Assembly: GCA_030280995.1 (NCBI GenBank)
Contig: JASXTE010000008.1
Span: forward strand, 5,103,001 to 5,167,000
From: Hemileia vastatrix
Lineage: Eukaryota > Basidiomycota > Pucciniomycetes > Pucciniales > Zaghouaniaceae
DNA length: 64,000 nt
Direction: 5' to 3'
Below are positions 35,801 through 47,499 of this stretch, piece by piece. How positions within the stretch are numbered: position 1 is the first letter of the stretch; each line of letters starts with the position of its first letter. A program made the position numbers and the translations under genes. Under the pieces are notes generated by a model, which saw only the letters and a list, made by a program, of their open reading frames with translations, was not told the DNA's origin and did no database searches.

Positions 35801-38800
35801 TAACGTTAACAATATAATGATGACAAAAAATTAATCAAATGGTAAATTTAAATGACACAGAAAGATCAAATTCCAGTGGAAATGTTTATAAGAAATCCCT
35901 TTTGAGTTTAAGAAGATTTGCTGTATGCCTACTCTCAATTATAAAAGTGTCCAGCACAAGTTCGGCCGAACTTGTGCTGGACACCTTTGGTTGCATGAAG
36001 TCATATGAGATAAATTCTCTCTATGGCAATAAAAATGATATTTCACTCAATTATTGAAGTAAAGAATGTTTAATATTGTAAAATTGTCCCCTGGAAGTCT
36101 GTCCAAACCTCAGGTCAAAATTTGTTAGCTATACATAAAAGTAAGTTTAGACCATGTCTTGACCTAGGGGTCCCCAACTGTCCCAACACCACTTCTGGCT
36201 CTTGATAGTAAAAATTTTACTTGTATTTTTTATTTTGTATTTGATCCCATTTATTTTCATTTTACTTTTCTATTACCCTTTTTTATTTTGAATATCAATT
36301 TTTATAAAAAAAAACTAAACATATTCATATTTTTTTAACTTTATATAATAATATTATTAAAGTTGTAACATCACCAATTTTACATTTGGCATGCAGGTTT
36401 TTGCTATACTAGAAACATTAATAATATATATGGTGACAAAAAATTGATTATAAGATAAATATGAATGATAAAAAAAAGTTAAAACCCCAATAGAAATGTG
36501 AAAAACAAAAAACTGATGTACTGAGAAACACTTCCACCCTAGCTACTCTCCATCATAAAAGTGTCCAGCACAAGTTCGGACAAACTTGTGCTGGACACTT
36601 TTGTTCAGGTGCAGTCAGATGGGATCAATTCTCTTTGTGGAAATTAAATTAAAAAAATTCTAAATAATTACATTAGAAGTAGTTTGGTATGGCTGAACTA
36701 TCCACCTTGAGTTTTTCCAAACCTCAGGTGAAAAATTTTTTATCTTTAAAAAAAACTAAATTTTATCAAATTTAGCCCAGATTCCACCCATTTGTTTCAA
36801 CACCTCTACTGGCTCTTGAAGGCAGGAACTTTTCTTGAATTTTTCTTTTTCATATTTGATCTCTTTTACTTTACTTTTTTATTACTCATGTTACATTTGG
36901 ATATTAATTTATAATTTTGGAAAAGAAATCATTTTCATATTTTTTTAACATTTTTTAATAATATTATAAAAGGTATAATATAACATGGCATGCATTTGGC
37001 GCACAAGTTTTTTCTTTACTAATAAAATTAATAAAATTCTAATGACAAAAAATTAATCAGATAATAAAATATGAATAACACAGAAAGATCAAATACCATT
37101 TGACATATTTTAAAAAAATAAGAGTTGCACTGAAGAAGACCTGCACCCTAGCTACTCTCCATCATTAAAGTGTCCAGCACAAGTTCGGCCGAACTTGTGC
37201 TGGACACTTTTGGTCAGGTGCAGTCAGATGGGATCAATTCTCTCTATGGAAATAAAAAAATTATTTGATAAGAAACTTCACTAGATGTAGTTTGATATAG
37301 CTCAATTATCCACCTAGAGTTCATCCAAACCACAGGTACACAATTTTTTATCTTTAAAAAACAATCAATTAAGTACAATTTATCCCTGATGGCTCTCATT
37401 TGCTTCAACATCTCTACTGGCCTTTGATATTAGCAATAATACTTTGAGTTTGTTTTTCATATTTGATCACTTTAAATTAATTTTTTATTCCTCATATTGC
37501 TCTTGGATATCAATTAATAAATTTTAAAATAAATCATTTTAATATTTTTATACATTTTTTTAATAATATTATAAAAGGTGTAACATCACTCAGTATGCAT
37601 TTGGCACACAATTTTTTGCTATACTTATATAATTAATAATATAATTAAGACAAAAAATTAATCAAACAATATGTATGAGTGAGGCAGAAAGATAAAATAC
37701 CAGTAGACATTCTTGTAAGAAATACCAGATGAACTGAAGAAAAATTCTACCCCAGCCGCTCTCCATCATAGAAGTTTCCAGCACAAGTTCGGCCAAACTT
37801 GTGCTGGACACTTTTGGTCATGTGCAGTCAGATGGGATCAATTCTCTGTATGGCAACAACAAAATTTTTTTATCAAATTTCACTAGAAGTAGTTTGGTTT
37901 AGCTGAATCATCCACCTGCTGTTCTGCCCAATATCAGGTGTATAATTTTTTATCTTTAAAGAAAAGGTCACTTTATACAATTAAGCCCTGATGGCTCCCA
38001 TCTGCTTTAACACCTCTACTGGCTCTTGATAGCAGGAATTTTACCAGTATTTTTTTCATATTTTAACTCTTTGACTTTTATTTTACTCTTTTATTCCTCT
38101 TTTTACTTTTAAATTTCTATTTAATTTTTGTAAAAGTAATCCTTTCCATATCTATTTACGTCTATTTTAAATAATTATTGAAGGTATAACTTCACATGGT
38201 ATGCATTTGGCACACAAATTTTTGCTATACTAATAACATTAATAATATAATGGGGATAAAATATTAATCGGATGATAAATATGAAAGATACAGACTGATC
38301 AAATACCAGTAGACATGTTTATGAGAAATACAAGATGAACAAACTGAAGAAAATTTCCACCCGAGCTACTCTCCATCATAAAAGTGTCCAGCACAAGTTC
38401 GGCCGAACTTGTGCTGGAAACTTTTAGTCACGTGCAGTCAGATGGGATCAATTCTCTATATGGCAACAAAAAAACATTTTTTATTAAACTTCACTACAAG
38501 AAGTTTTGTTTAGCTGAATCATCCACCTGTTGTTCTTCCCAACCTCAGGTGTATAATTTTTTATCTTTAAAAAAAAGGTCACTTATTACAATTTAGCCCT
38601 GATGGCTCCCATTTTTTTCAACACTTCTACTGGCTCTTGAGAGCAAGAATTTTACTAGTATTTTGTTTTTCATAATTGATCTCTTTGAGATTAATTTTAC
38701 CTTTTGATCCCTCATATTTCTTTTGTATATCAATTTATTTTTTGTAAAACAAATCATTTTCATATTTTTTTACCTTTATTTAATAATATTATAAAAGGTG

Positions 38801-39500
38801 TAACATCACCTGGTATGTGTTGGGCACACGTGTTTTTACTATACTTATAATATTATTAATATAATGGTGACAATAAATTAATCAAATGATATATATGAGT
38901 GAGGCACAAAGATCAAGTACCAATGGACATGTTTATAAGAAATACCAGATTAACTGAAGAAAAATTCTACCCTAGCTACTCTCCGTCATAAATGTGTCCA
39001 GCACAAGTTCGGCCAAACTTGTGCTGGACACTTTTTGTCACATGCAGTCTGGTGTGATCAATTTTCTTCAATAATTGCACTAGAAGTTGTTTGATATGGA
39101 AAAATTGTCATCCTGAAGTTTTGGTAAAGCTCCAGTGGATTTTTTTTTATTTTTACAAAAAAGAAATTATAGTCCAAGTTTAGTGCCACTGGTGGGCGTT
39201 CACCCCATCGTGTCTATTTGCTCTTAATGGGAGGAATTTCACTTTAATTTTTTATTTCATATTTGATCCCTTTAATTTTACCTTTTAATCCCTCATATTG
39301 CTTTTGGATATCAATTTATTTTTTGTAAAACAAATCATTTTCATATTTTTTTACCTTTATTTAATAATATTATAAAAGGTGTAACATCACCCGGTATGCA
39401 TTTGGCACACGAGTTTTTGCTATACTTATAATATTAATAACATAATGGTGACAAAAATCAATCAAATGATAAATATGAGTGAGGCACAAAGGTCAAATAC
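32880..39500. repeat. ~608-bp tandem palindrome array, 11 units (Cac-R)
   Basis: Cores start at 32911, 33516, 34124, 34732, 35340, 35947, 36561, 37170, 37774, 38384 and 38994 (spacing 604-614). They pair in mirror order with the Cac-L cores from 18874 to 12785; centre sums are constant within a few bases. The core at 34732 and its partner at 17049 are both degenerate, so individual units are recognisable as orthologous. Confidence 0.88.
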
Positions 39501-40089
39501 CAATTAATCAATAGTTCTTTTTAATATTATAAATTTTTTGATTAGATAAAATGGTAATAATGAATTATATTTTTCATCCACAATTCCACTCTAATGATTC
39601 CCACTGCACAAAAAGGGTTCACTTGGTCCTTTCTTTACTGCTTGTGCATATATTTTATTACCCACAGTACTACAATTTTTTGTAGTGATTATCTCACATC
39701 TGATTCAGGAATATTTTTAAACAATATAAGTTTTTTTTACAAAAGACCTTATCATATCCAATATCCCACAAAAAATACAACCTGTTTTTGTATTAAAGCC
39801 CGTTAATTATTAAGAAATTGTTAAAATAATTAGATTAGACCCTGGCACAGCTAGATCCAAACCAACCGACCTAAAGTCTTTTCAATATTGAAAACAATTA
39901 AATAAAATTATGATATCATACTAAATTATGGGCACCAACCATAATTCAGCACTTCTCATTTGCTCTGCTACAAAGTGAGTGCATATAGCATTTTTCTAAC
40001 GTCAGACTGTTTTTCTTCCTTCCCTCACACCTTTAGTCCAGAATGAAAATTTAGTATGAGTTTTGGTCAAAATGGTTTGCCAGTGTTAT

Positions 40090-40560
40090 CTGTATACAAT
40101 ATGAATTCATATTGCATATTTCTATTTATGCATAAAATATACTCGTTAAGCATCATTTTTTTTGCATTTTTCAATCATTATGGATATTTATGCATATTCA
40201 TATGCATATTCATTATACAGATTTATATGCATATTAATATATTTTATTCATATACGTATATGCACCTTTTTTTTGCATATTCAATATGCATATTTTTAAT
40301 TCATATTCAATATGCATATTTTTATGCATATTTATATGCATATTTTTATGCATATTCAATATGCATATTTTTTATGCATAATCACTATGCATATTTTTTA
40401 TGCATATTTTTATGCATATTTATTCTTCATAGTCATTATGCATACACTTTGGATAGGCATTTCACATCAATTTTTAGCATGCAATACGTATCCACCATGC
40501 AAATTCAAATGCATATGCATCTATATCATACACGCAACATATATTCAAGTTTAATATTTG
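40090..40560. repeat. TATGCATA-rich block (Cac-R)
   Basis: Inverted counterpart of 10690-11115, expanded by several TTTATGCATA units. Apparent ORFs here are low-complexity. Confidence 0.7.
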
Positions 40561-40784
40561 AATATTAAGGTATGCTAAGTGATGTTGTTCAACCTTTTGC
40601 CAAACCTGAGATTAACTGATGTTCGATGTGGTTCTTGAGCTCTGCTCAAGGAGGGATTGTTCTGGATTCAATCTGTGACAGTTTATTTTTTCAATGTTTT
40701 TTCATCAGATTTAAAAACATCTTTCTGACAGTTTCAGGATGGTTTCCAAACAGTTTCCTGACAAATTCCTAATAGTTTCAAAAA

Positions 40785-40825
40785 GAGGGAACTGCTAGCA
40801 GTTCACCCCCAGATTTCCTGTGGTG
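40785..40825 (-). repeat. Terminal inverted repeat, outer end of Cac-R
   Basis: GAGGGAACTGCTAGCAGTTC, then ACCCCCAGATTTCCTGTGGTG, then TSD GAT. One base differs from the 10436 end (CCTGTGG for CCCGTGG). Confidence 0.8.
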
Positions 40826-41100
40826 GATGTTAGTCTTAATAATGTTGAATAATCATGATTTACATGATTATAAATCCAGAGCTTTGGCCCAAATGTTTGT
40901 CTTAACTGTGTTGAATATGCATTTTTGGCATGATCACACATCCACACCATTGGCCTGGATTTTTTTTATAACTGTCTTGAATATGCATAATTTTCACGAT
41001 TACACATCTGGGTCAAAGTTCAGGATTTTTTTTATAACAGTGTAGAATAAGAATTATTGAAAATGCTATACATCCAGACTTTTTCCCAGATGTGAATGAT
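40826..41100 (-). repeat. ~66-bp minisatellite downstream of the Helitron ORF
   Basis: Units begin near 40867, 40940 and 41007 (CAGAGCTTTGGCCC / CACACCATTGGCCTGG / TGGGTCAAAGTTCAGG), each followed by AAC.GTGTTGAATATGCAT-like sequence and ACACATC. Confidence 0.65.
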
Positions 41101-41179
41101 GTTAGCATTGTATGGCATCAAGGCTAAAGGTAAATATAGGTGTATTATTTTTATTAACCTCCCTTCCTTTCACAATAAA

Positions 41180-42140
41180 TATTAAATACAATCAATTAGG
41201 ACTTCTTTGTATACAACACTTACTTCCCTTCCATTATCTTTCTCAGGTAATAGTACATGGATATTTCCACTTTAATTTGCCCTTGAAATTGCTACATATA
41301 ACTTACCATTTGCAAAAACTGGTAATTCCAGGTTAAGACCTACAATGTCTAAAGATTGACCTCGGGTGAACTCTCCAATGTGATCCTTGGGATAAAAACC
41401 CTATTTCCTTCATAGTGTCCAGAGAGTATACATGCTTCTATCATATTTCTTTCAATCTGTGTAACCAAAAGCCTTTTTCCATTACATAAAACTGCATCTG
41501 GGTCAAGATTACAAAGTAAAATGATGGGGCATTCCTTCTTTAGAGACAAATAGTGTAGGGAAGAACCTGATGGACTGATGGTGTTTAAGTAATCTATTGG
41601 AAATAGGTTTTTTGGTGATCCATCATCAGAAATGGTTGATGAGCACCATAAAAGTTTGTGATTCTTCCCAGTAGAATATTCAGAACCAATTTGTTAACTT
41701 CATCTACATCCACCTTTTTTGCAGCTAGGATTGCCCTACTTTTTAAGTACCTGAGAAGGGAAACTTCATCACTGTTGTCCAAAGAATTAGTTACAGGCTA
41801 TGGCACAGTGAATAATTCTTTTAACCTATCAGGCACACAGGAAACACAGTATTTAGAAGAAATCTCCACCAAGTCTGAATTTGGTGCTCTTCCTTCCCCA
41901 ATTTGAAGGATCCACTCAGAAAAATGGGCAGCATCTTGTACTTGCTCATCATTTATTCCTGTCTGAAAGAGCCTCATGTTGATGGTCAGGTGGAGCTTTT
42001 TAAATTTTGGCCAGATAGTGCTGTTAATTAGAGTTGAAGATAATATCTGTCCTCTTGAGACTTTTGGTACAACTGGAAGGCATTGTCTAAAGTCCCCTGA
42101 AGTATGACATAAAATTAAAAGAAAGTAATATCTTTTGGCA
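41180..42140 (-). pseudogene. Helitron helicase, C-terminal half
   Basis: Read leftwards: SRGQILSSTLINSTIWPKFK, LTINMRLF, a central part ILLCNLDPDAVLCNGKRLLVTQ (family form LLRNLDPxxGLCNGTRLxV), RVFIPRI and the last helicase motif, RGQSLDIVGLNLELPVFANG then LYVAISRA. The ORF tail resembling NxVYKEVL ends near 41180. At least three frame or stop lesions. PIF1-type SF1B helicase of a RepHel protein. Confidence 0.85.
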
Positions 42141-42193
42141 TCAGTACAAATTTATGATAGTGGAAATGGAAATTGAAATATATATTTATTCAT

Positions 42194-42955
42194 TTATTTA
42201 ATGAAATAGAAATTTAAATATTTAGATGTTAGTTGAAAATGCATACCAGCAAAAAGCATAACAATTCCCCAAAAAGAAAGATTGTTTTTCAGGAAATACT
42301 GTAAACATTTATCCACTACCTCAGCAAAATTGCAATGTTGTGATGGAGATTCATCCCATATTATTAACTTTGTCATCCTCAATAGTTTATCTAGGTCACT
42401 CTGTGCTTTAATATGACAATATGAATCTTGATTTAAATCAAGCTGAATCTTAAGCCTAGAATGAGCTGTCCTTCTCCCTTCTAAAAGTATAGATGCTATC
42501 CCAGAAAACGCAACCACAAGAGCAATGTGTATGTGACTTCTAAACCATGCCAGGATCATGTTTTTAAAAAAAAATTTAATGGTTCCTCCAGGTCCATTCA
42601 AGAAAAATATACCACCCTCTCCAGATGCAGTGGCCTGTTTAGCTGCATCAAAAGCATTTTTTTGGTTTACATTGGACAAATGATACTTATTTCTCCATTT
42701 TTCAGTAAGCTCCTGCCTGTAATATGACTGTTCATTTAAGATGAGTTGACCTGTAGATAGATGAAAGTGTTGTGTTGGCTCAGGAAGTCTGTATTCAGAT
42801 AAAGAGTAACCTTGTTTATATAGAAGGAGGCTAATAAGATTCAAAATGTAATCTCTGATTCTTTGGTTGGAAGGCTGCAAAATGTGAAACTTTTTTTGAA
42901 GGATATGTTGGCTGTTATCCCCAAGTGCCAAAATTTGTGATTCAAGAAGACCCAA
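42194..42955 (-). pseudogene. Helitron PIF1-like helicase, N-terminal half
   Basis: 253 open codons. SNVNQKNAFDAA starts the domain. Walker A is GPGGTIKF where the family has GPGGTGKT, so the P-loop Lys/Thr context is damaged. Walker B LIIWDESPSQ (family IWDEAPM) is kept. It joins the linker at 42955-43620 (Rep end) through a single stop at a presumed Trp codon. Confidence 0.88.
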
Positions 42956-43620
42956 TGGATCAGCAGGATGGTTCCAGATTAGAATAGAGGTGAATAGTTG
43001 TCTGATTTAATTCCCAGTCTTCACTAATGATTCTTAATCCAAGCATTTCTTGTATTCATCATCATCTTTCAAAAGACCATATTCTAAGCATGCAGCCATG
43101 AAGGTTTGATCTTGGAAACCATGCATATTTCTCAGAGCTTCATAGCTTATTGTTCCAGCCACATGGTAAAGCAGAAGTCACAAGTAAAACCTTTCTTGAG
43201 AATTTGGTCCACAAAAGAAAACACACCCAATATCTGTGTCCTTTCATTAAATTATCCACTTTTTGCTACTTGTTCACACCAAATTTTAATTAGGAAGGAG
43301 TAAAAGTATAGAAGAATATCCTAAGGACTCACACATTCTAAAAAAACTGGATTGGAGAATCAGGAGAGCTAACCCCCCAGGCCACCTCAGTAGTTAGGAG
43401 ATTAGAGCATGCTTTAAACCACTCTTTTAGGATGGTTTTCCTGTTTCCCAACACAGTACCTTCAGTTGAAATTCCCCCCTAAGATTAAATGTAGCTGTCT
43501 GTTGTTCAGGCAAATGGAGCTTTAATATTGTAACTGCTGTTTTTTGACCATGAAGTGGAAAAGCAAACAATTTTCAGAATGCTTCAACTGCTGAAACATA
43601 CCTGCCATCCAGATATTCCT
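42956..43620 (-). pseudogene. Helitron linker between Rep and helicase
   Basis: Decayed but readable: KEYLDGRYVSAVEAF, LKLHLPEQQTATFN, LLLYHVAGTISYEALRN and FMAACLEYGLLKDDDEY, all in the family order. Several stops fall where the family has Trp. Confidence 0.75.
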
Positions 43621-43624
43621 TGGC

Positions 43625-43876
43625 CTAATCTATTATTCTGTCAGTCTTCAGGACAACTGAGGAACAATCATGACCTTTGTACACATATTTATAGAGATAA
43701 TTGACTGAAGATATTGTTCTTTCCACTTCAACATTTATATGACAATTAAATATTCTAGAGAGATAAGTATTATAAGGCACCACATTTTTATTTGTGTATT
43801 GAAAGCTTCCTTCAAATTTTTGAAATTTTTGGCCATCATTCCTCCTAAAATATAAAGGACATCCATCTTCATCCAT
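43625..43876 (-). pseudogene. Helitron Rep, catalytic tyrosine segment
   Basis: VVPYNTYLSRIFNCHINVEV then SSVNYLYKYVYKGHD. This is the Rep segment carrying the Tyr pair (YLxKYVYKG) that nicks and joins DNA in rolling-circle transposition; both Tyr are present. Confidence 0.88.
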
Positions 43877-43906
43877 GTGTGTTGTGTCATTAGATCTTAT
43901 ATGGTA

Positions 43907-44410
43907 TCACTTAGAACATTTTCCATATTTCATACATGAAGCATGTGGGTTTACTGAGCCACAGGGCCCATGGATCATACTGGCTGTTATTGTTTGAAAA
44001 AGTACTGGATCCTTATCAGGGTCAGGTAATTCTGCTGAAACAATTGAGTCAATGTTTTTCATTGTATCTGGCTTGTCCTCTGAATCCAAGAATAAGAGTA
44101 TATCTGAATGTGGTAGGCCTCTCTTCTGAAACTCAATGACATACACATGTGCTAAAACAGTACCCAAAACACCCCTTTTCTTTGGCTCCCAACTCCTACA
44201 AAGCTCCCCTTTTAGAAATTCTTTCATAATGACATCAAGTTTCAGTCTGAAAACCCTGGAAAGAAAGTCTGGCCTATCCTGAGCAGTTTTTCCTTCAAGA
44301 ATTATATCTTTTATCACCTTCAAGTTTGGATTGCAAGTGATTGTGATAAAAAAGTCTGGCTTTCCAAATTTCCATGCAATTGCAATAGCATCATAATATA
44401 GCTGATCCAT
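43907..44410 (-). pseudogene. Helitron Rep, HUH segment (second His lost)
   Basis: MDQLYYDAIAIAWKFGKPDF, FITITCNPN and VYVIEFQKRGLPHSDILLF. The HUH metal site in this family is GLPHAHI; here it is GLPHSDI, so the second His is Asp. IHGPCGSVNPHASCMKYGKC follows, as expected. The open frame is long but the nuclease should be inactive. Confidence 0.88.
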
Positions 44411-44411
44411 G

Positions 44412-44746
44412 TTATGTGGGTCCTACAAAAGACAAAGGCAGAATAATTTTCTTTCCAACTTGAATGAGATTGGTCCCATTATTGATAGAATCTTGCACAT
44501 CACAATAAAGGTCTACATGGATTTTATCCTGATTTTTAGAGAGGTATTGCAGTCTTTTTTGTTCCATTTGAGCATAAAAATCAACAAAGTACTCATGATA
44601 TAATGAGCCAGATAATTGCAGAAGAGGAAACTCATTTGGATGGTAGTGTGCTCTATATGCAAAATATTGCATTTGAGCAATATGTTTTGATCCTCCTCTA
44701 CCATGCACAACTTCATATAGAGGTACATGCAAATTGAGAAGTACAA
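44412..44746 (-). pseudogene. Helitron-like N domain
   Basis: FAYRAHYHPNEFPLLQLSGS then EYFVDFYAQMEQKRLQYLSK. It joins the HUH part at 44410 by a short lesion (GPT / MDQLYYDA). Confidence 0.82.
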
Positions 44747-44859
44747 AAAAATATAAACTTTATTTAAATGAACTGAAAAGAACTAAATTAAAAACAAATA
44801 TATTAAATAAACACACCTGTTTCCTCACCATCATTCATATCACCATCTACCTGATGCCT

Positions 44860-45360
44860 TTCTGTGAAGGAAATCCCTAATTTCCAGCCAACCTCACCAT
44901 AAGGTAAAAGAAGTGGAAATCACAATGGGGAATAGCTGGGATGTAATTCAGATATCCTTTGAAGGGGGCCATCTCTATGTTCCAGAATGATATCCCTAAA
45001 GCCTTGAAATCCCTCACCACTTCCATGCATGATCAAACCTACTTCATTGCAAGCAGGGTTGTTATAGCATCATAGGTCAACATTTTGGGGAGTGGTACTT
45101 TTGAGGCAGAGTTTTATAGGGGAGTAGGACTGAGTAATTCTTTCTTTAGCTGTTTTGAACAATTCAACAAGCAGATTTAATCTGTCTAACAGCTCTTGCA
45201 AGGAAATAACTACAAGGAGGAGAAAATTTCCATGCACATTTTCTACTTGTTGTAGGAACTTCTTTTGAGGATCATTCTGAGTAGCATAAATTTGTGCAAA
45301 TTTTGCAGCACCATCTATTGTTGGTAGGAGAGAGCCAATATAATGAAGCATTTCACCAGA
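44860..45360 (-). pseudogene. Helitron N-terminal region
   Basis: 45070-45351 is open; downstream it reads NPACNEVGLIMHGSGEGFQG, RDIILEHRDG, ISELHPSYSPL and FPLLLPYGEVGWKLG, a well-known order in Helitron proteins (RDIxxxxRxGxLxxIxExHPxYDPLQYPLLFPxGExGW). Confidence 0.82.
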
Positions 45361-45994
45361 TATTTGGAAAGTAAAGACACCCTTTGGTCACCAGGTTGAA
45401 TTATCAGTTTTTGCACCAAGAGAAGTCATTTCCAAGGCATTATTATAATTTCTAATGTTTTTCCTGAAGTGATTGGAATATTCAGAAAACATTTTCATTT
45501 AAAAGTTAGAAAATATACAAGTAAAAGAGATAAAATTAGCTATTGGATACACATGTGGAAAAGAAGTATTAGCCAAACATTGTTCAAATCCTTCAAAAAG
45601 TGTTTTGACTTTATTGGTTATTCAAGTGTGATAGGAATGACAAACTTTCCTTCACTTTGGCAAGTAGAAAACCTTGGTTTCCTTATGGGTGATGCTGCAA
45701 GTTTCTCCTCAAACCAATGAGCTGCCTCACAATAACCACAAATTACATCACATTTTTTCAAAGAGTGAGGCTGATGATATGAGGGGATCAGCAGCCTTCT
45801 ACAAAGTGGAAATGAAGAAGTTTGTGATGAGAAAGAACAGTTATTGGATGGCCTTGCTGGAACAGGGGCATTGGATGCAAAAGGAAGATGTCTATGGCTA
45901 TTGGGTGGATTTATTTCACTTATCCCTTGAATTATGGCTTGCAAACCTTATTGTCCACAGCTTCTACCCCTTTTAGTGTAAGATGGACCCATGA
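45361..45994 (-). pseudogene. Helitron zinc-finger start region
   Basis: Candidate ATG near 45994 (MGPSYTKRGR). 45618-45944 carries CDVICGYCEAAHWFEEKL and FSTCQSEGKFVIP, matching the N-terminal CxxC...AxxWxxE...CC.xGK finger. One Cys of the CC pair is changed. Confidence 0.8.
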
Positions 45995-46560
45995 TTAAAG
46001 CTACAATAAAAGATACACAAACCAGAGAATCAGTCACATCATCATATCCCATATATATGTTGGGTTTCTCCCAAGAAAATAAATTCAAGGTTATACATAA
46101 TGATGCAATATTATATCTACACATTATATCTACAAATTATATTATATGCATAAAAAACTACCATCTTTATACATCCTATATCATCAATAAAAGTAACCTC
46201 CAATAAAAGTTGTCTATATTATTTATTCATTATTCAACTTCATATATAATTTTTCAATTCTGGTCTCCCCTTTCCCAATGCTCTTGAAAACATTGAGAAA
46301 AAGGAGCATAGAACTCAATCAAAATAATGCATTTGAAAAGTAAAAAAAAAATTCTACATAATGATTCATTCATAAGTTTTTTTTCTTCCAGGGAGAAATT
46401 TTACTTTCATGTTGAATGTAGACATTAAGAAATGGTGAACTCTTTAAAGCCATATTTTATTTGATGATTAAATTGAATTTAATAAATTTTTATTTTCATT
46501 ATTTATTTTAAAATTATATTTCAAATGATGAAAATGATACATTATTTTGATATCAATTGC
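45995..46560. other. AT-rich DNA upstream of the Helitron ORF
   Basis: No gene seen. It should contain the Helitron promoter and 5' end (TC), neither of which I can place. Confidence 0.3.
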
Positions 46561-47050
46561 ATTTCATATATCAATATCAACGTATATATCATAGTTTCTT
46601 TATATATTATATATTATCTGCTTCATATGATGAAGTTCATAAAGCAATACATACATAAATTGAAGTGTAGTAAAGATATGTATATCATAGTTTAATTATA
46701 TATTTTCTGCTTCATATGATGAATTTCATGAAGAAATATATATCAACTACATTTAATAACAAATATAAATATATATATATATGATTCCTTTATATTTGTA
46801 TCAATATTAATGTATATCAATTTAAATCATAGTTTTTTTTATATTTTTCTGCTTTATATGATGAAGCTCATGAAGAGATATGTATCAATATATTAATATC
46901 AAAATATATAACATATTTTAATTATATTTTTTCTTCTTCATATGATGTAGTTCATGAAGAAATATATATAAATTACATTTAATAACAAATATAAATATAT
47001 ATATATATTGGTTTCTTTATATTTGTTTCAATATTAATATATATTGATTT
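46561..47050. repeat. AT-rich tandem repeat, 4 half-units
   Basis: CTTCATATGATGAAGTTCAT-type motif near 46620, 46710, 46852 and 46935, each followed by GAAGAAATATATATCAA and AAATATAAATATATATATAT-like sequence. Alternate units match best (46620 with 46852, 46710 with 46935), giving a ~228-bp two-part period. Confidence 0.65.
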
Positions 47051-47083
47051 AAAATTGTTAAAAATAAATAAAAGAAAAAAAAG

Positions 47084-47463
47084 TCTTACAAAAAATTAGT
47101 GGAGGTTGGGTGAAGTCTGAGGTGGTGGAGGTGGATGTGGGTGTTGCGGGAGGTGATCAAGTGGGTGGAGGCAGAGGTGGAGGCTAGTTGTAAGGGGTGA
47201 GATGGGGATTAAAAGAAAAAAAAAGAAAAAAAAACTTATGATAAATTAGTGGAGGTGGGGTGGTTGCAAGGTGGTGGATGTGGATGTGGGTGTTTGGGGA
47301 GGTGATTGAGAGGGTGGAGGCGGAGTTGGAGGCTAGCTATAAGGGGTGAGATGGGGATTAAAAAAAAGGAAAAAAAATACTTACAATAAAATAGTGGGGG
47401 TGGGTTGATGTGTGAGGTGGTGGAGGCTAGCTGTAAGGGGTCAGATGGGGATTAAAAGAAAAA
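47084..47463. repeat. ~150-bp G-rich tandem repeat, about 3 copies
   Basis: Each copy has ACTTA..A.AAATTAGTGGAGG, GTGGTGGAGGTGGATGTGGG and GGGGTGAGATGGGGATTAAA. The third copy is shorter. Many GGNGG runs could form G-quadruplexes. Confidence 0.75.
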
Positions 47464-47499
47464 AAACATACAAATACTGAGAAGGAGAGTGTTGATCAG

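Larger units (their letters stand above)
30916..40825. mobile_element. Right CACTA-like transposon (Cac-R), inverted copy
   Basis: Same ends as Cac-L (CACCACGGGAAATCTAGGGG ... CCTGTGGTG), 9.91 kb, flanked by TSD GAT (30913-30915 and 40826-40828). It is inserted in the minisatellite. Its order is the mirror of Cac-L along the whole length, with 11 palindrome units instead of 12, which accounts for the ~0.56-kb length difference. No transposase is seen. Confidence 0.75.

Noticed and set aside
10436..40825. One giant inverted-repeat or composite transposon with 10-kb arms
   Set aside because: Outer flanks differ (ATT, GAT), each arm has complete ends with its own TSD, and the arms sit in different hosts (Gy-0 and the minisatellite). 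Two independent insertions explain it.
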